IMG/VR virus record: IMGVR_UViG_3300044730_000687
Location: 1-52,623 of that record
Reading direction: 5' to 3' (one strand)
DNA from: a virus
Length of the DNA stretch: 52,623 nt
Shown: piece by piece, positions 6,760 to 14,161 of the stretch
How the letters are laid out: each line of letters opens with the position of its first letter
Position numbering within the stretch: position 1 is the first letter of the stretch
Program-made: the position numbers and the translations under genes
Notes under the pieces: generated by a model
Databases searched by the model: none
The model's input: only the letters and a program-made list of their open reading frames with translations
What the model was told of the DNA's origin: nothing

Positions 6760-7484
6760 CAGTCCTCCAGTTTTGTTTCTGATTCTTCGTCAACGAAGTC
6801 CTCGACATCCCAGGATTTCGAGAAGTCTTGATCCTTGAACATTTCGGCGAGCCCGGTGATTTGGCAGAGCCGCAGCACTTCGTCGGGGTCCATCCCAAGC
6901 TCACGGCTGATCTTGTCGTCTGACCAGTTCCGACGCTTTAACTCGACCACGATGTCCGACATCGACTCGACGCGATGCTTTCCGCGTGCCCTGTTGTGAC
7001 GAATCGTCGCCGCGATACGGTCTCCCTTGTCCGTTCTCCCCTCGTTGATCTCAACCACTGGAAGGTAACCGTGAACCCTTTCGGCCACTTCTTTCGATTC
7101 CTTGCCAACCCGATTTCGGTGGAAGCCGTCCACCACCTCGTTTCGGCCTTCCGTTTTGAACGTGACGATGGGCTGTGTGTATCCGTCTTCCAGAATGGAC
7201 ACCTTGAGCAGTTCCATTTCGGGCGGAGCCACGCTGTTTGGGTTGTAGTCGTTGGCTTGAATCCTGTCGTTCCTGACCCACAACACACAGTCCACAGGCT
7301 CGCTTGCGAACGGCGATACCTTGTGCAAGGCCCGCTTGATTTCGTTTATCGCCTCGATTCGTTCCGCAATAGGTAGCTCGGCGAGCTTTTGCACTTCGTC
7401 CAATATTCCGCTGGATGATTGATTTCTTTTACATTTAGGTTGTGGCGCATCTTGCAGTCCTAACGGTAGCTCTGTTTCTTGCAT
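6759..7484 (-). CDS. ParB-like nuclease/NTPase-domain protein (IbrB-like)
   Basis: A 241-residue protein. An N-terminal low-complexity leader is followed by a ParB/Srx-type domain (about 64-165: NDYNPN, TQPIV, VVDGFHR at 117-123, RHNRARGKH), then a helix-turn-helix (about 176-212: MSDIVVELKRRNWSDDKISR, then LGMDPDEVLRLCQITG). ParB-like domains bind CTP or ATP, and some family members are free-serine kinases. The arrangement with a DUF3440 enzyme copies E. coli ibrB-ibrA, whose products regulate surface-protein genes. Here it opens a coupled five-gene run after AAAGGAACC. It could act as a DNA-targeting subunit for the PP-loop enzyme. Confidence 0.85.
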   Translation of the reverse strand: MQETELPLGLQDAPQPKCKRNQSSSGILDEVQKLAELPIAERIEAINEIKRALHKVSPFASEPVDCVLWVRNDRIQANDYNPNSVAPPEMELLKVSILEDGYTQPIVTFKTEGRNEVVDGFHRNRVGKESKEVAERVHGYLPVVEINEGRTDKGDRIAATIRHNRARGKHRVESMSDIVVELKRRNWSDDKISRELGMDPDEVLRLCQITGLAEMFKDQDFSKSWDVEDFVDEESETKLED

Positions 7485-7502
7485 TGTTTGGTTCCTTTTC
7501 TT

Positions 7503-7784
7503 CTAATCGCAACACCCGCAGCACGGTGCATTTTCGCATCGGCCGTTGGTGTTGCGGATTTGATGTCCTCCGCCTGCTTTCGTCAAGCTGAATACTCGCG
7601 CCGTTCCGTCCTGACACACTCGATGCACGATTCTTTTTTCGATTTTGTTCGGCGTGATGGTGCCGCCGGCCCTCAATTCCTTTTCCTGCTCGTGCGTGAT
7701 CTCGGCCACCCACTCGACCGCTCCGCCGTGGGCCGGCACGTAGCAACCGCACACCGCGCAAACTCCTTCAGTCGTGGTAGTCAT
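7503..7784 (-). CDS. Cysteine-rich zinc-ribbon-like small protein
   Basis: A 93-residue protein with CAVCGCYVPAHG near the start and GRCENAPCCGCCD at the end, nine cysteines in all, suggesting one or two metal sites. There is no recognised family. It lies 7 bases after the upstream gene and 18 bases before the ParB-like gene. Confidence 0.78.
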   Translation of the reverse strand: MTTTTEGVCAVCGCYVPAHGGAVEWVAEITHEQEKELRAGGTITPNKIEKRIVHRVCQDGTARVFSLTKAGGGHQIRNTNGRCENAPCCGCCD

Positions 7785-7791
7785 GCGAGTT

Positions 7792-8406
7792 TTATCGGCT
7801 TGGATCCGGTTCTCGGATGCCGAACTCGTTATTGTCTGTTTCGCTTGGCGGGTATTTCCTGCGGCAACTTTTGATCGGATAATGCCACACGTTGTTGTTC
7901 TCGATCCTCACCGGGATCGCCAGCGGTAGGCACTCATCTCCCACGACGACTCCTGTCCCGACGTACCGTTCGCAGTTTACCAGCACTTCGGTTCCTGGCT
8001 GGAAATGTTTGGCCTTCCAGTCGTTCAACCGTTTGAGAGCCGCTTCCGCCATGTCGGCTGGATGTGGGTAAATCTGCCGCACAAGGTTTTCGAGGCTTGG
8101 ATGTCCTTCGTAAATGCTCTTGGAGTCTCTCTTTCGACGGTGCGCCGCTATGGTAATGCCCTGAGGATTGCCACGGTTTATTTCGATTCGCACACACCGT
8201 TCGTGTGCCAGCAAAACCAGCGTTGTCAGCCTGTTGAAGTCCCACGTTGAGAGGTCTTGGCTCCAATGGATGCTTACGCCCCGCCCGAATTCTTTTGGCA
8301 TAGGCAGATGATGGAAACCGTGTGCCCAGTCTCCAAGCATCCGAATACAGTATTGCTGATCCTCGTTGAAGTTCTTCAGTTGTCCTTCGTGCATCATCTT
8401 GGTCAT
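7792..8406 (-). CDS. Hypothetical protein, 204 residues
   Basis: Starts MTKMMHEGQL at an ATG overlapping the upstream stop (ATGA at 8403-8406). The N-terminal two thirds are mixed helix and strand (LGDWAHGFHHLPMPKEFGRG, LVLLAHERCVRIEI). The last third, beginning GTEVLVNCERYVGTGVVVGD, resembles a small SH3-like barrel. I do not recognise the family. It sits in a run of coupled accessory genes. Confidence 0.75.
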   Translation of the reverse strand: MTKMMHEGQLKNFNEDQQYCIRMLGDWAHGFHHLPMPKEFGRGVSIHWSQDLSTWDFNRLTTLVLLAHERCVRIEINRGNPQGITIAAHRRKRDSKSIYEGHPSLENLVRQIYPHPADMAEAALKRLNDWKAKHFQPGTEVLVNCERYVGTGVVVGDECLPLAIPVRIENNNVWHYPIKSCRRKYPPSETDNNEFGIREPDPSR

Positions 8407-8846
8407 GTCTTTTTCCTCCAGGCGAACGACACAAGGTTTCGCATGATCCAAAGGTGCCGCAGGTTCGCCACGTTCACCACGTCTCGCGCCCTCGGGTACA
8501 CCTCGACCGCGTCGCACCCAGCGAATCCGCACCCGTCCTTGATGCCCTGCAACTCCTCCCAGCCGATGTCCGCTCGCCATTGGCCGTTGTCGTCGATCTC
8601 GGTCCGGCACACCGACAACCGCATTTCGACACCTTCCTCGCGAAACCCTTGCACGAGAAACTGACTCGATCTCCACACCTTGGCCGGTTTGCTCTCGCAC
8701 TCGGGCCAGAGTTCTTTCGGCACTTCCGTCATGCCGATGCCGTACAGCGCATTGGTTTCGCGCAGATGTTTCCGCGCCAGCGAGAGCCTTCGTTTCCACT
8801 CGCGCTTTCCGAGTTCGTTCCTGTCGCCGAGTAGTTGCGTCTTCAT
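8403..8846 (-). CDS. DUF7694-like phage protein
   Basis: A 147-residue protein. The core WEELQGIKDGCGFAG, AVEVYPRARDVVNVANLRH and LW matches a phage family of unknown function that I know as DUF7694. The start at 8846 overlaps the stop of the 3D-domain gene by four bases (ATGA). Nothing suggests truncation. Confidence 0.82.
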   Translation of the reverse strand: MKTQLLGDRNELGKREWKRRLSLARKHLRETNALYGIGMTEVPKELWPECESKPAKVWRSSQFLVQGFREEGVEMRLSVCRTEIDDNGQWRADIGWEELQGIKDGCGFAGCDAVEVYPRARDVVNVANLRHLWIMRNLVSFAWRKKT

Positions 8847-9139
8847 GGTTTCTTCAGGATTCGCACCGTCACGTTCCGTCTCCCAAACCGTTTCGCTTCC
8901 TCGTGGCTCACCATCAGCACGTCCCACACCCCGTCATGCCGTCGCGCCGTCCTGTCCTCCACCCTCCTGCGGAATCGTCCGTACCCCGGCACGTCCAGCA
9001 ACACCACCGTTCCGAACGGGACGCTGCGCGGAGCCGCAATCGTTAGCCCAACCCGTGGCACCGTCCCGCTCGCCGTCAATCCGCCCTCTCGTCCGCAGCA
9101 AATGGCGCACACACAGTACGCCGTTGCCCAGCCCTTCAC
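8843..9139 (-). CDS. 3D-domain protein (double-psi barrel, MltA-like catalytic core)
   Basis: A 98-residue protein starting at a GTG that overlaps the upstream stop (GTGA at 9136-9139). TAYCVCAICC, TASGTVPRVGLTIAAP, VPFGTVV, GRFRRRVEDRT, GVWDV and EEAKRFGRR follow the 3D domain in order. That domain is named for three aspartates and is the catalytic core of lytic transglycosylases such as MltA and of Rpf-like proteins. It has no signal peptide, so access to peptidoglycan would need the holin. It is a candidate lysis enzyme, but it sits among early genes rather than in a lysis cassette. The extra CxC..CC cluster at the N-terminus is unusual. Confidence 0.78.
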   Translation of the reverse strand: MKGWATAYCVCAICCGREGGLTASGTVPRVGLTIAAPRSVPFGTVVLLDVPGYGRFRRRVEDRTARRHDGVWDVLMVSHEEAKRFGRRNVTVRILKKP

Positions 9140-9489
9140 GCCTTGCGCTCCAGTTGTTCGGCCCGCTCCATCCTGGCCATTCGGTCGAACCGTTCTTCCG
9201 CGTCCCGGCTCGATTCGTCCCACTCGTTAATGTAGACGCGGAGCCATCCGTTAACCACCTTCCCGACCCGTTCCGCGTGGTCCAACATGATGCAGTAGAC
9301 TCGCGGGTTGATCGTGCTGTAGGCGAACAGGAACTTGCCACCGTGCCGCTTCACTTCGGCCAACGCCGGAACGAACACCGGAATGCACCCGTCCGCCTGC
9401 TCGGGTTCGTTCTCGTAAAAATCGAAGTAGAACGCCTTGCCTTGTAGCTCGCCGTAGAACTCGCCTGCGATTTCGATTTTCTTTCTCAT
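9136..9489 (-). CDS. Hypothetical protein, 117 residues
   Basis: Alternating strands and helices (GEFYGELQGKAFYFDFYENE, KFLFAYSTINPRVYCIMLD, LRVYINEW) end in a charged helix. The reading frame is open over its full length and is coupled to the 3D-domain gene by GTGA. I do not recognise the family. Confidence 0.7.
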   Translation of the reverse strand: MRKKIEIAGEFYGELQGKAFYFDFYENEPEQADGCIPVFVPALAEVKRHGGKFLFAYSTINPRVYCIMLDHAERVGKVVNGWLRVYINEWDESSRDAEERFDRMARMERAEQLERKA

Positions 9490-9516
9490 GGTCGTTTCTG
9501 TATGTAGTTCGGCTTT

Positions 9517-10122
9517 TTAACCCCATTGCTCCGCCATCGCGCTAGCAATGCCTGGATACGTCTGACTCCGCAGCCGCGCACGGTTGGGGCTTGGCCCGAG
9601 GCGGTTCTGGCCTGAGTCGGTTTGGTTAGCCCATCGCGCCACAGGCTTCCCATTGACGACCACGATCCGACCCGGGACGTGGAGAGTCGGAACCAGCTTG
9701 GGCAGGCCACGGAGCCACAGCCCTGTCAGCTTCGATGCGTCGTCCCCGAATTGGTACGGCTGGATCCATTGGTCCGCCGGCCGGATCCGCGAACCAATCA
9801 GGCCCACGGGATTCTCAACAGCCACCCGTGCAACCGGCGCGTCGAGGCACATGCGCGCAAACTCCAACGCCTGCTCAGTGAGTGCCGCCCGTTCGGGCCG
9901 GCGGCGGTTCCAATGCAGGCCGGATCCACACAGGTAGGTGCATGGCGGGTGGAGGATGGCAAGGTCCCAACCTCGTCGGAGCACGTCAATGACATCGCCC
10001 TGCATATGCCACGGGCTGCCATCGTCTGCCGGTTCGAAGTCGCAAGACCAAGCGGTGTGCCCGCGTGCTCTAAATGCCTCACGCACCACGCCGCTACGCT
10101 CGCATCCAACGAGGACCTTCAT
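9517..10122 (-). CDS. C5-cytosine methyltransferase-like phage protein
   Basis: A 201-residue protein. The N-terminus MKVLVGCERSGVVREAFRAR is followed by GHTAWSCDFEP, then HPPCTYL (Pro-Pro-Cys at 59-61) and VAVENPVG (E103-N104-P105). These correspond to the AdoMet site, the catalytic PC and the ENV-like motifs of the C5-methyltransferase fold. It is shorter than classical C5 enzymes and lacks an obvious target-recognition domain, as is usual for this small phage family. The likely role is self-methylation against restriction, but activity is unproven. It is coupled by ATGA to the preceding gene. Confidence 0.75.
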   Translation of the reverse strand: MKVLVGCERSGVVREAFRARGHTAWSCDFEPADDGSPWHMQGDVIDVLRRGWDLAILHPPCTYLCGSGLHWNRRRPERAALTEQALEFARMCLDAPVARVAVENPVGLIGSRIRPADQWIQPYQFGDDASKLTGLWLRGLPKLVPTLHVPGRIVVVNGKPVARWANQTDSGQNRLGPSPNRARLRSQTYPGIASAMAEQWG

Positions 10123-10343
10123 TGATTGGCCTTTGCTTTTGCTGAGGCTGCGTGCTTGCGAAGGCTTTCGGCCGTGTAGCCGTTGACCGGCTTGCCTGTC
10201 GCCTCAGCCTTGGCTGCCATCGCCTCAAGCTGCGCGGCATTGCGTAGGTACTTAACCCGAACGTTTTCAACCGGGACGCCAAACATTTTGGACACGACGG
10301 TTGGCGATGGACCTCGAACTGCGGAGAATGGGTCGGTTTTCAT
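10119..10343 (-). CDS. Small early protein (74 residues)
   Basis: Starts MKTDPFSAVRGPSPTVVSKM behind the leader GTCGAAAGGAAACCAA and a strong promoter candidate (10366-10395). The central part FGVPVENVRVKYLRNAAQLE looks helix-turn-helix-like, and the tail is Ala/Lys-rich (AASAKAKANQ). It could be a small DNA-binding regulator. It is coupled to the methyltransferase-like gene by ATGA. Confidence 0.75.
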   Translation of the reverse strand: MKTDPFSAVRGPSPTVVSKMFGVPVENVRVKYLRNAAQLEAMAAKAEATGKPVNGYTAESLRKHAASAKAKANQ

Positions 10344-10365
10344 TTGGTTTCCTTTCGACGTGCGT

Positions 10366-10395
10366 ACTGTTGCGCGAATCTGGTGCATTGGTCAA
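10366..10395 (-). promoter_or_regulatory. Early promoter P(10.4)
   Basis: Minus strand: an A-tract (GCAAAAACACAC) just upstream of TTGACC (10390-10395), an 18-bp spacer and AACAGT (10366-10371), then CGTCGAAAGGAAACC leading to the ATG at 10343. It shares its architecture and leader with the promoters at 13702, 23611 and 24639. Confidence 0.7.
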
Positions 10396-10609
10396 GTGTG
10401 TTTTTGCTGTGCGGTGCCTCGCATCTCGGGGCCATGCCTTTGCCACTCCGCTCGTAGCCCAGCCTTGCCTTCGCTCAACATTGCCCCGCCGCTCGTCGGA
10501 TTTGGTTTGTGGTTTCTCCGAGAAATCTCCCGCGCACTGCATTGCCCGAGGGGATCGGTCAACACTCCAGATTGGACTCATGCGCGGGATGTGGGGTTGC
10601 TGGCAGAAA
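10396..10609 (-). other. Non-coding gap upstream of promoter P(10.4)
   Basis: About 214 bases with no convincing gene. It holds a degenerate promoter-like copy (TTGACC at 10557-10562, 17 bp, CAGTGC at 10534-10539), whose TTGACCGAT...CAATGCAGT matches the promoter at 13702, and a stretch rich in GGCAA/GGCAT words (10420-10485). An open frame across it (10267-10581) runs through the promoter and the next gene out of frame and is not believed. Confidence 0.5.
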
Positions 10610-10999
10610 TCAGACCGTTTCGAAGAACTCGTCCACGTTCGGGCGCTTGGGCCAGTTGGTAATGACCCCGCATGCGTCGATGTTCATGATGATGTAATCC
10701 CCGTACTCCCCGGGGATCAGACCGTGCGGAACGTAGTCGAATTCCATTTTCGCCACTTCCTTCCCGCTGGCGTCGCGCAAGGTGTACTCGCCTTCATCGC
10801 ACACCTTCATGTGGACGTTCGCCACGTAGTTCGGCCAGTTGCGGATGGTTCCGGTGTCAATGTCCACCGTAATGGCCCAAACGTCTCCCGACCGCTTCGG
10901 GAAGTCGTACGGCATGTCCTCGTTTTCAAATCGGACCGGAACCTTGATGTCCACTGTCGCGATTTCGATTTCTACTCGCTGCATTACGGTCGCTTTCAT
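10610..10999 (-). CDS. Hypothetical protein coupled to the SNF2 helicase
   Basis: A 129-residue protein, ATGA-coupled to the helicase gene (10996-10999). It is beta-rich and acidic (KATVMQRVEIEIATVDIKVP, GDVWAITVDIDTGTIRNWP). An internal near-repeat, TGTIRNWPNYV and CGVITNWPKRP, suggests two copies of one small unit. The function is unknown; it could be a partner of the helicase. Confidence 0.78.
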   Translation of the reverse strand: MKATVMQRVEIEIATVDIKVPVRFENEDMPYDFPKRSGDVWAITVDIDTGTIRNWPNYVANVHMKVCDEGEYTLRDASGKEVAKMEFDYVPHGLIPGEYGDYIIMNIDACGVITNWPKRPNVDEFFETV

Positions 11000-13056
11000 T
11001 GTTCCGTTTCTTTCGCTGCAATGTTTCGTGTTGCGCTTTCGACAAGTGCTAACGGGAGTTGCTTGGCGTACCGTCGCACAAGCCTCGCTCCCAACACAAC
11101 TTGTTTGTCGCTCAATCTTCCGCGCATCGCCAAGTCCTTCCCGATTGCGCTGTCCAGCTTGTTGAACCCCGCCCCGTCGATCTTCCGCGCCCCGTCGCAC
11201 GACCCAGCTAGCGATTGCAGGGCCAACCGCACGGCATGCCGTTGTTCGTCCGTCACGAGCAAAGCGTGGTCCTCAAGCTGTTTCCGGGTCGCCAGCGGCT
11301 TCCATTCCTTCGCGACAATCGGCGGCTCTTCCATCACCCGAGCCTTCGTCATGGCGTCCAGCGCACGCTCCGCAAGCTCGGCCTTCGCGACGCACGTCTT
11401 GCCCATCTGCGCGTCAATCGTTCCTGGCACAACGCACACCTGAACCGTGACGTTGTCCTTCTGTCCGATCCGGTGTGCGCGATCTTCGCATTGCACCATT
11501 TTCGATGGCACCCAATCGAACTCATGGAAAACGACAAGCGTTGCTGCCGTCAGTGTCAGTCCCTCGCCCGTTGCTCGGATGCTTCCGAAGAACACGCGGC
11601 ACGTCGGATCCGTCATGAACCGATGCACCCGCTCGTCCCGCAACGCCTGCCCGTGCGCCCCGTGGACCAAGACCGACTCCGACCGAAACGCCGCGTGCAA
11701 CACTTCCAACGCTTCCGTGTGATGCGCGAACACCAACACCTTCCGAGTCTCCTCCAGTTGCTCCCGCAAATGCTCAATCATCTGCCCCACCTTTGCGACT
11801 GCCGTTTCCTTCCGGATTCGCGCCATCTCGGCGAACTCGAATCCGCTCACTTCCTTCAATCGTTCGATGGCCTTTTTGTATTCGTCCTCGTTGTCGCCAG
11901 CCCGTGCCACAACCAACGCCGCCTGTGCCGCCGTCCTGTCTGTCTCGGTCTTGGCCAGCACTTCCTCCTCTTGTCGGATCAGATGCGCCATGCCTTCCGC
12001 GCTGAACTCCACGACGGTCCTGGTCTTGGGCGGCAGTTCGGTCAGCACGTCCTTCTTGAGCCTCCGGATCATGATGTTCTCGCGGAGGTACTGTTGAAGG
12101 TTCGCCAATCCATCCTGGCTCGCCTCCGTCATGCCCGCGCCCGGGACGTACCGCATGCCAGCCAACTTTTGCAGGGCCGATTTGCTCCGGAACTTCTCGC
12201 GATCCAACCAATGAAGTACGGGGAACATTTCTTCGATACAGTTCTCAATCGGTGTCCCGGTCAGCGCCAGTTTGCACTTTGCCGGGATTCCGCTGGATGC
12301 CAACTTCGGATCTTCTTCGCGCTTCGGTTTGTATCCGAATATCGCTTTCGTTCGTTGCGCTGTAGCTGACTTCGCATTGTGACATTCGTCTACGATTACG
12401 CAGTCCCAGTTCCTTTCGTTGAGCCGGTTCTGGTACTTTTTGCAAATGTCAAAGTTGATGATTACCACGTCGGCTGTCGGGAATTCCTTGTCGGCAATTC
12501 CGACCGTGAGATTCCGGTTGACCAGCCACTTCCTGCACTCCCGCCACCAGTTAATTTTTAGCCCGGCCTTGGTGATTACCAAAATATTTGTCCATTCCTG
12601 ATGCGCGTTGCATACTCCGATTGCTTGGATAGTCTTACCTAATCCCATGACATCCCCGATCAGCGTCGAGTTTCGTTTCGTTGCGTACGCGATGCCTGCC
12701 CTTTGGAACGGCATGTAGGCCAGCCCTTCGGGGCACGGCACGTCAATCTCCGCGTCGTTCGCCCGGCTCGCATCCACCGCCGCCTTCCGTTCGCTCGCGA
12801 TCTCGGCCGGAATCTCGCGCCACCACGTTGCCTCCCAATCGCCGCCTTCGTAGTCGTTCTTCCCCACGCCAATGCCGGCTGCCTTCAACTGCTCTTTGCC
12901 AGCCCTCCAAGCGTTCCAAAACCGTTCGCTGTGCTCGTCGCCGTTCAGCTTGCACTTCCGCAGGATGCGAGGCCCGTACTTGGTCGGAACCTCGCGAGCC
13001 GTTCCCCACTGGAGCAACGCCTCAAGTTGCGCGATGATTTCTGGCGCGAGTTGCAT
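10996..13056 (-). CDS. SNF2-family DNA helicase/translocase
   Basis: A 686-residue protein. Helicase motifs appear in order: I GDVMGLGKT (134-142), II VIVDECH (DECH at 223-226), III LALTGTPIEN, then in the second RecA domain VLVFAHHTEAL and motif VI QCEDRAHRIGQ. This is the SMARCAL1/HARP-like set for ATP-driven translocation on double-stranded DNA and fork remodelling or annealing; such enzymes are frequent in phages. The N-terminal 110 residues are phage-specific. The start at 13056 follows TAGGAGC, in which AGGAG overlaps the stop of the pentapeptide gene. No nuclease domain is visible. Confidence 0.95.
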   Translation of the reverse strand: MQLAPEIIAQLEALLQWGTAREVPTKYGPRILRKCKLNGDEHSERFWNAWRAGKEQLKAAGIGVGKNDYEGGDWEATWWREIPAEIASERKAAVDASRANDAEIDVPCPEGLAYMPFQRAGIAYATKRNSTLIGDVMGLGKTIQAIGVCNAHQEWTNILVITKAGLKINWWRECRKWLVNRNLTVGIADKEFPTADVVIINFDICKKYQNRLNERNWDCVIVDECHNAKSATAQRTKAIFGYKPKREEDPKLASSGIPAKCKLALTGTPIENCIEEMFPVLHWLDREKFRSKSALQKLAGMRYVPGAGMTEASQDGLANLQQYLRENIMIRRLKKDVLTELPPKTRTVVEFSAEGMAHLIRQEEEVLAKTETDRTAAQAALVVARAGDNEDEYKKAIERLKEVSGFEFAEMARIRKETAVAKVGQMIEHLREQLEETRKVLVFAHHTEALEVLHAAFRSESVLVHGAHGQALRDERVHRFMTDPTCRVFFGSIRATGEGLTLTAATLVVFHEFDWVPSKMVQCEDRAHRIGQKDNVTVQVCVVPGTIDAQMGKTCVAKAELAERALDAMTKARVMEEPPIVAKEWKPLATRKQLEDHALLVTDEQRHAVRLALQSLAGSCDGARKIDGAGFNKLDSAIGKDLAMRGRLSDKQVVLGARLVRRYAKQLPLALVESATRNIAAKETEQ

Positions 13057-13060
13057 GCTC

Positions 13061-13678
13061 CTAGAATTGGTGAGCTTCGGCCTCGGCTCGCGTAATGTAG
13101 AAGTGAATCCCGCCAGCGCACTCTTGCCATCGGTCTTCGCACCACGCATCGCATCGCACGGTCAGCCCTGGGCTGTATTTCGTTCTTACATCTCGATCCG
13201 AGTATCCTTCGCCTTCCAGCACCTCCACGAATTCTGCGCGGCACTTGCGGCCCGATGCGTTAGATCGGCGAGCGTTTGGTGGAATTCTCAGTTTTACGAT
13301 TGCTCCTCCCCTGACTTTTTTCCATCCAATCAAATCGCCTTCGGGCAAAATGATTATTTGAGCAATGGCCGTTTCCGCATTTTTGGCACCACTCAGGTCG
13401 GCACCACTCAGGTCGGCACTCCTCAGGTCGGCACCACTCAGGTTGGCACTCCTCAGGTTGGCACCACTCAGGTCGGCACTCCTCAGGTTGGCACCACTCA
13501 GGTTGGCACTCCTCAGGTCGGCACTCCTCAGGTTGGCACTCCTCAGGTCGGCACCACTCAGGTTGGCACCACTCAGGTCGGCACTCCTCAGGTCGGCACT
13601 CTTGCCCGCTTCGCGGCCTTGCAGCCACATTGCATGGGCTTCAAGGATTTGTTTGAGTTCTTCCGGCGTTGGTTTCAT
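13061..13678 (-). CDS. Pentapeptide-repeat protein with C-terminal domain
   Basis: A 205-residue protein. Residues 1-27 form a helix ([20 protein letters not shown]). Residues 28-97 are 14 consecutive pentapeptides of only four kinds ([20 protein letters not shown]), predicted to form a right-handed quadrilateral helix. The C-terminal 100 residues form a compact domain ([33 protein letters not shown]) like those found after pentapeptides in phage DUF5758-type proteins. Some pentapeptide proteins mimic DNA and protect gyrase; that role is unproven here. A promoter (13702-13730) lies directly upstream. Confidence 0.92.
   Translation of the reverse strand: MKPTPEELKQILEAHAMWLQGREAGKSADLRSADLSGANLSGADLRSANLRSADLRSANLSGANLRSADLSGANLRSANLSGADLRSADLSGADLSGAKNAETAIAQIIILPEGDLIGWKKVRGGAIVKLRIPPNARRSNASGRKCRAEFVEVLEGEGYSDRDVRTKYSPGLTVRCDAWCEDRWQECAGGIHFYITRAEAEAHQF
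13386..13600 (-). repeat. 15-bp tandem DNA array encoding pentapeptides
   Basis: About 14 back-to-back 15-bp units. On the minus strand each unit reads (G/A)ACCTGAGTGGTGCC or (G/A)ACCTGAGGAGTGCC, so only three nucleotide positions vary across the array. Third codon positions are otherwise unvaried. That means very recent expansion or ongoing gene conversion rather than old, selected protein repeats. Confidence 0.95.
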
Positions 13679-13701
13679 TCGGTTTTTCTTTCGACGTGGC
13701 T

Positions 13702-13730
13702 AGACTGCATTGGTCCTGTGCATCGGTCAA
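13702..13730 (-). promoter_or_regulatory. Early promoter P(13.7)
   Basis: Minus strand: an A-tract (GCAAAAAAGCAT), TTGACC (13725-13730), a 17-bp spacer and CAGTCT (13702-13707), then CACGTCGAAAGAAA before the ATG at 13678. It is the same cassette as at 10366 and 24639. Confidence 0.7.
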
Positions 13731-14161
13731 ATGCTTTTTTGCAGTTCTTCGACCGTCACCGTGACGCCCGGCTTACCTCGCGTTGTCGTCTGCCCGTACT
13801 GCCACAAGATCCTCCCGTCCTTGTCCTCCAGGCCCAAGCTGGCGGATATCGCGTCCACCAAAGGCTTCAGGCTCGCCTTCAGGTTGTCGTGCTCGTCCAT
13901 CAGCTTCCGACTCCTGACGTGGAGCGTGACGCAAACTCTCGGCGAAGCGTCAGGATCAGTTCTCCCGCCTGACTTCCGACCCGTGTTGCTTCCTGCCACG
14001 CCAGTCCCGCCCGTTTCCTGTGCCGATGACTTGCGCTCCAATGCTCGCCCCGCGTTCGGTTCGGGGACCTGGGAGCCCAATCCACCACGCACGCGGCTTG
14101 GGTGACTCCACCCGTCTCCCGTCTTGATCCAGTGGCTTGGGACATGCGCTGGCCTGTTCAC
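13727..14161 (-). CDS. RusA-like Holliday junction resolvase-like protein
   Basis: A 144-residue protein starting at a GTG in a GTGA overlap (14158-14161). After a Pro/Gly-rich front (SHWIKTGDGWSHPSRVRGG), the C-terminal half has RKLMDEHDNLKASLKPLVDA, then LGLEDKDGRILWQYGQ. The run of acidic residues in D(E)HDNL...KPLVDA and EDKD recalls RusA-type resolvases, which cut four-way DNA junctions. The front half is not RusA-like. The assignment is tentative but fits beside a helicase and an HNH nuclease. Confidence 0.55.
   Translation of the reverse strand: MNRPAHVPSHWIKTGDGWSHPSRVRGGLGSQVPEPNAGRALERKSSAQETGGTGVAGSNTGRKSGGRTDPDASPRVCVTLHVRSRKLMDEHDNLKASLKPLVDAISASLGLEDKDGRILWQYGQTTTRGKPGVTVTVEELQKSI

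Noticed and set aside
10267-10581. 104-codon frame over the 10.4 kb gap
   Set aside because: It crosses the promoter and overlaps the next gene out of frame, and has no ribosome-binding site.
13386-13600. CRISPR-like array
   Set aside because: The repeats are contiguous 15-bp units without spacers and translate into pentapeptides.
13260-13628. Minus-strand frame with repeated PEECRPEW units
   Set aside because: It is an out-of-frame reading of the pentapeptide DNA array.
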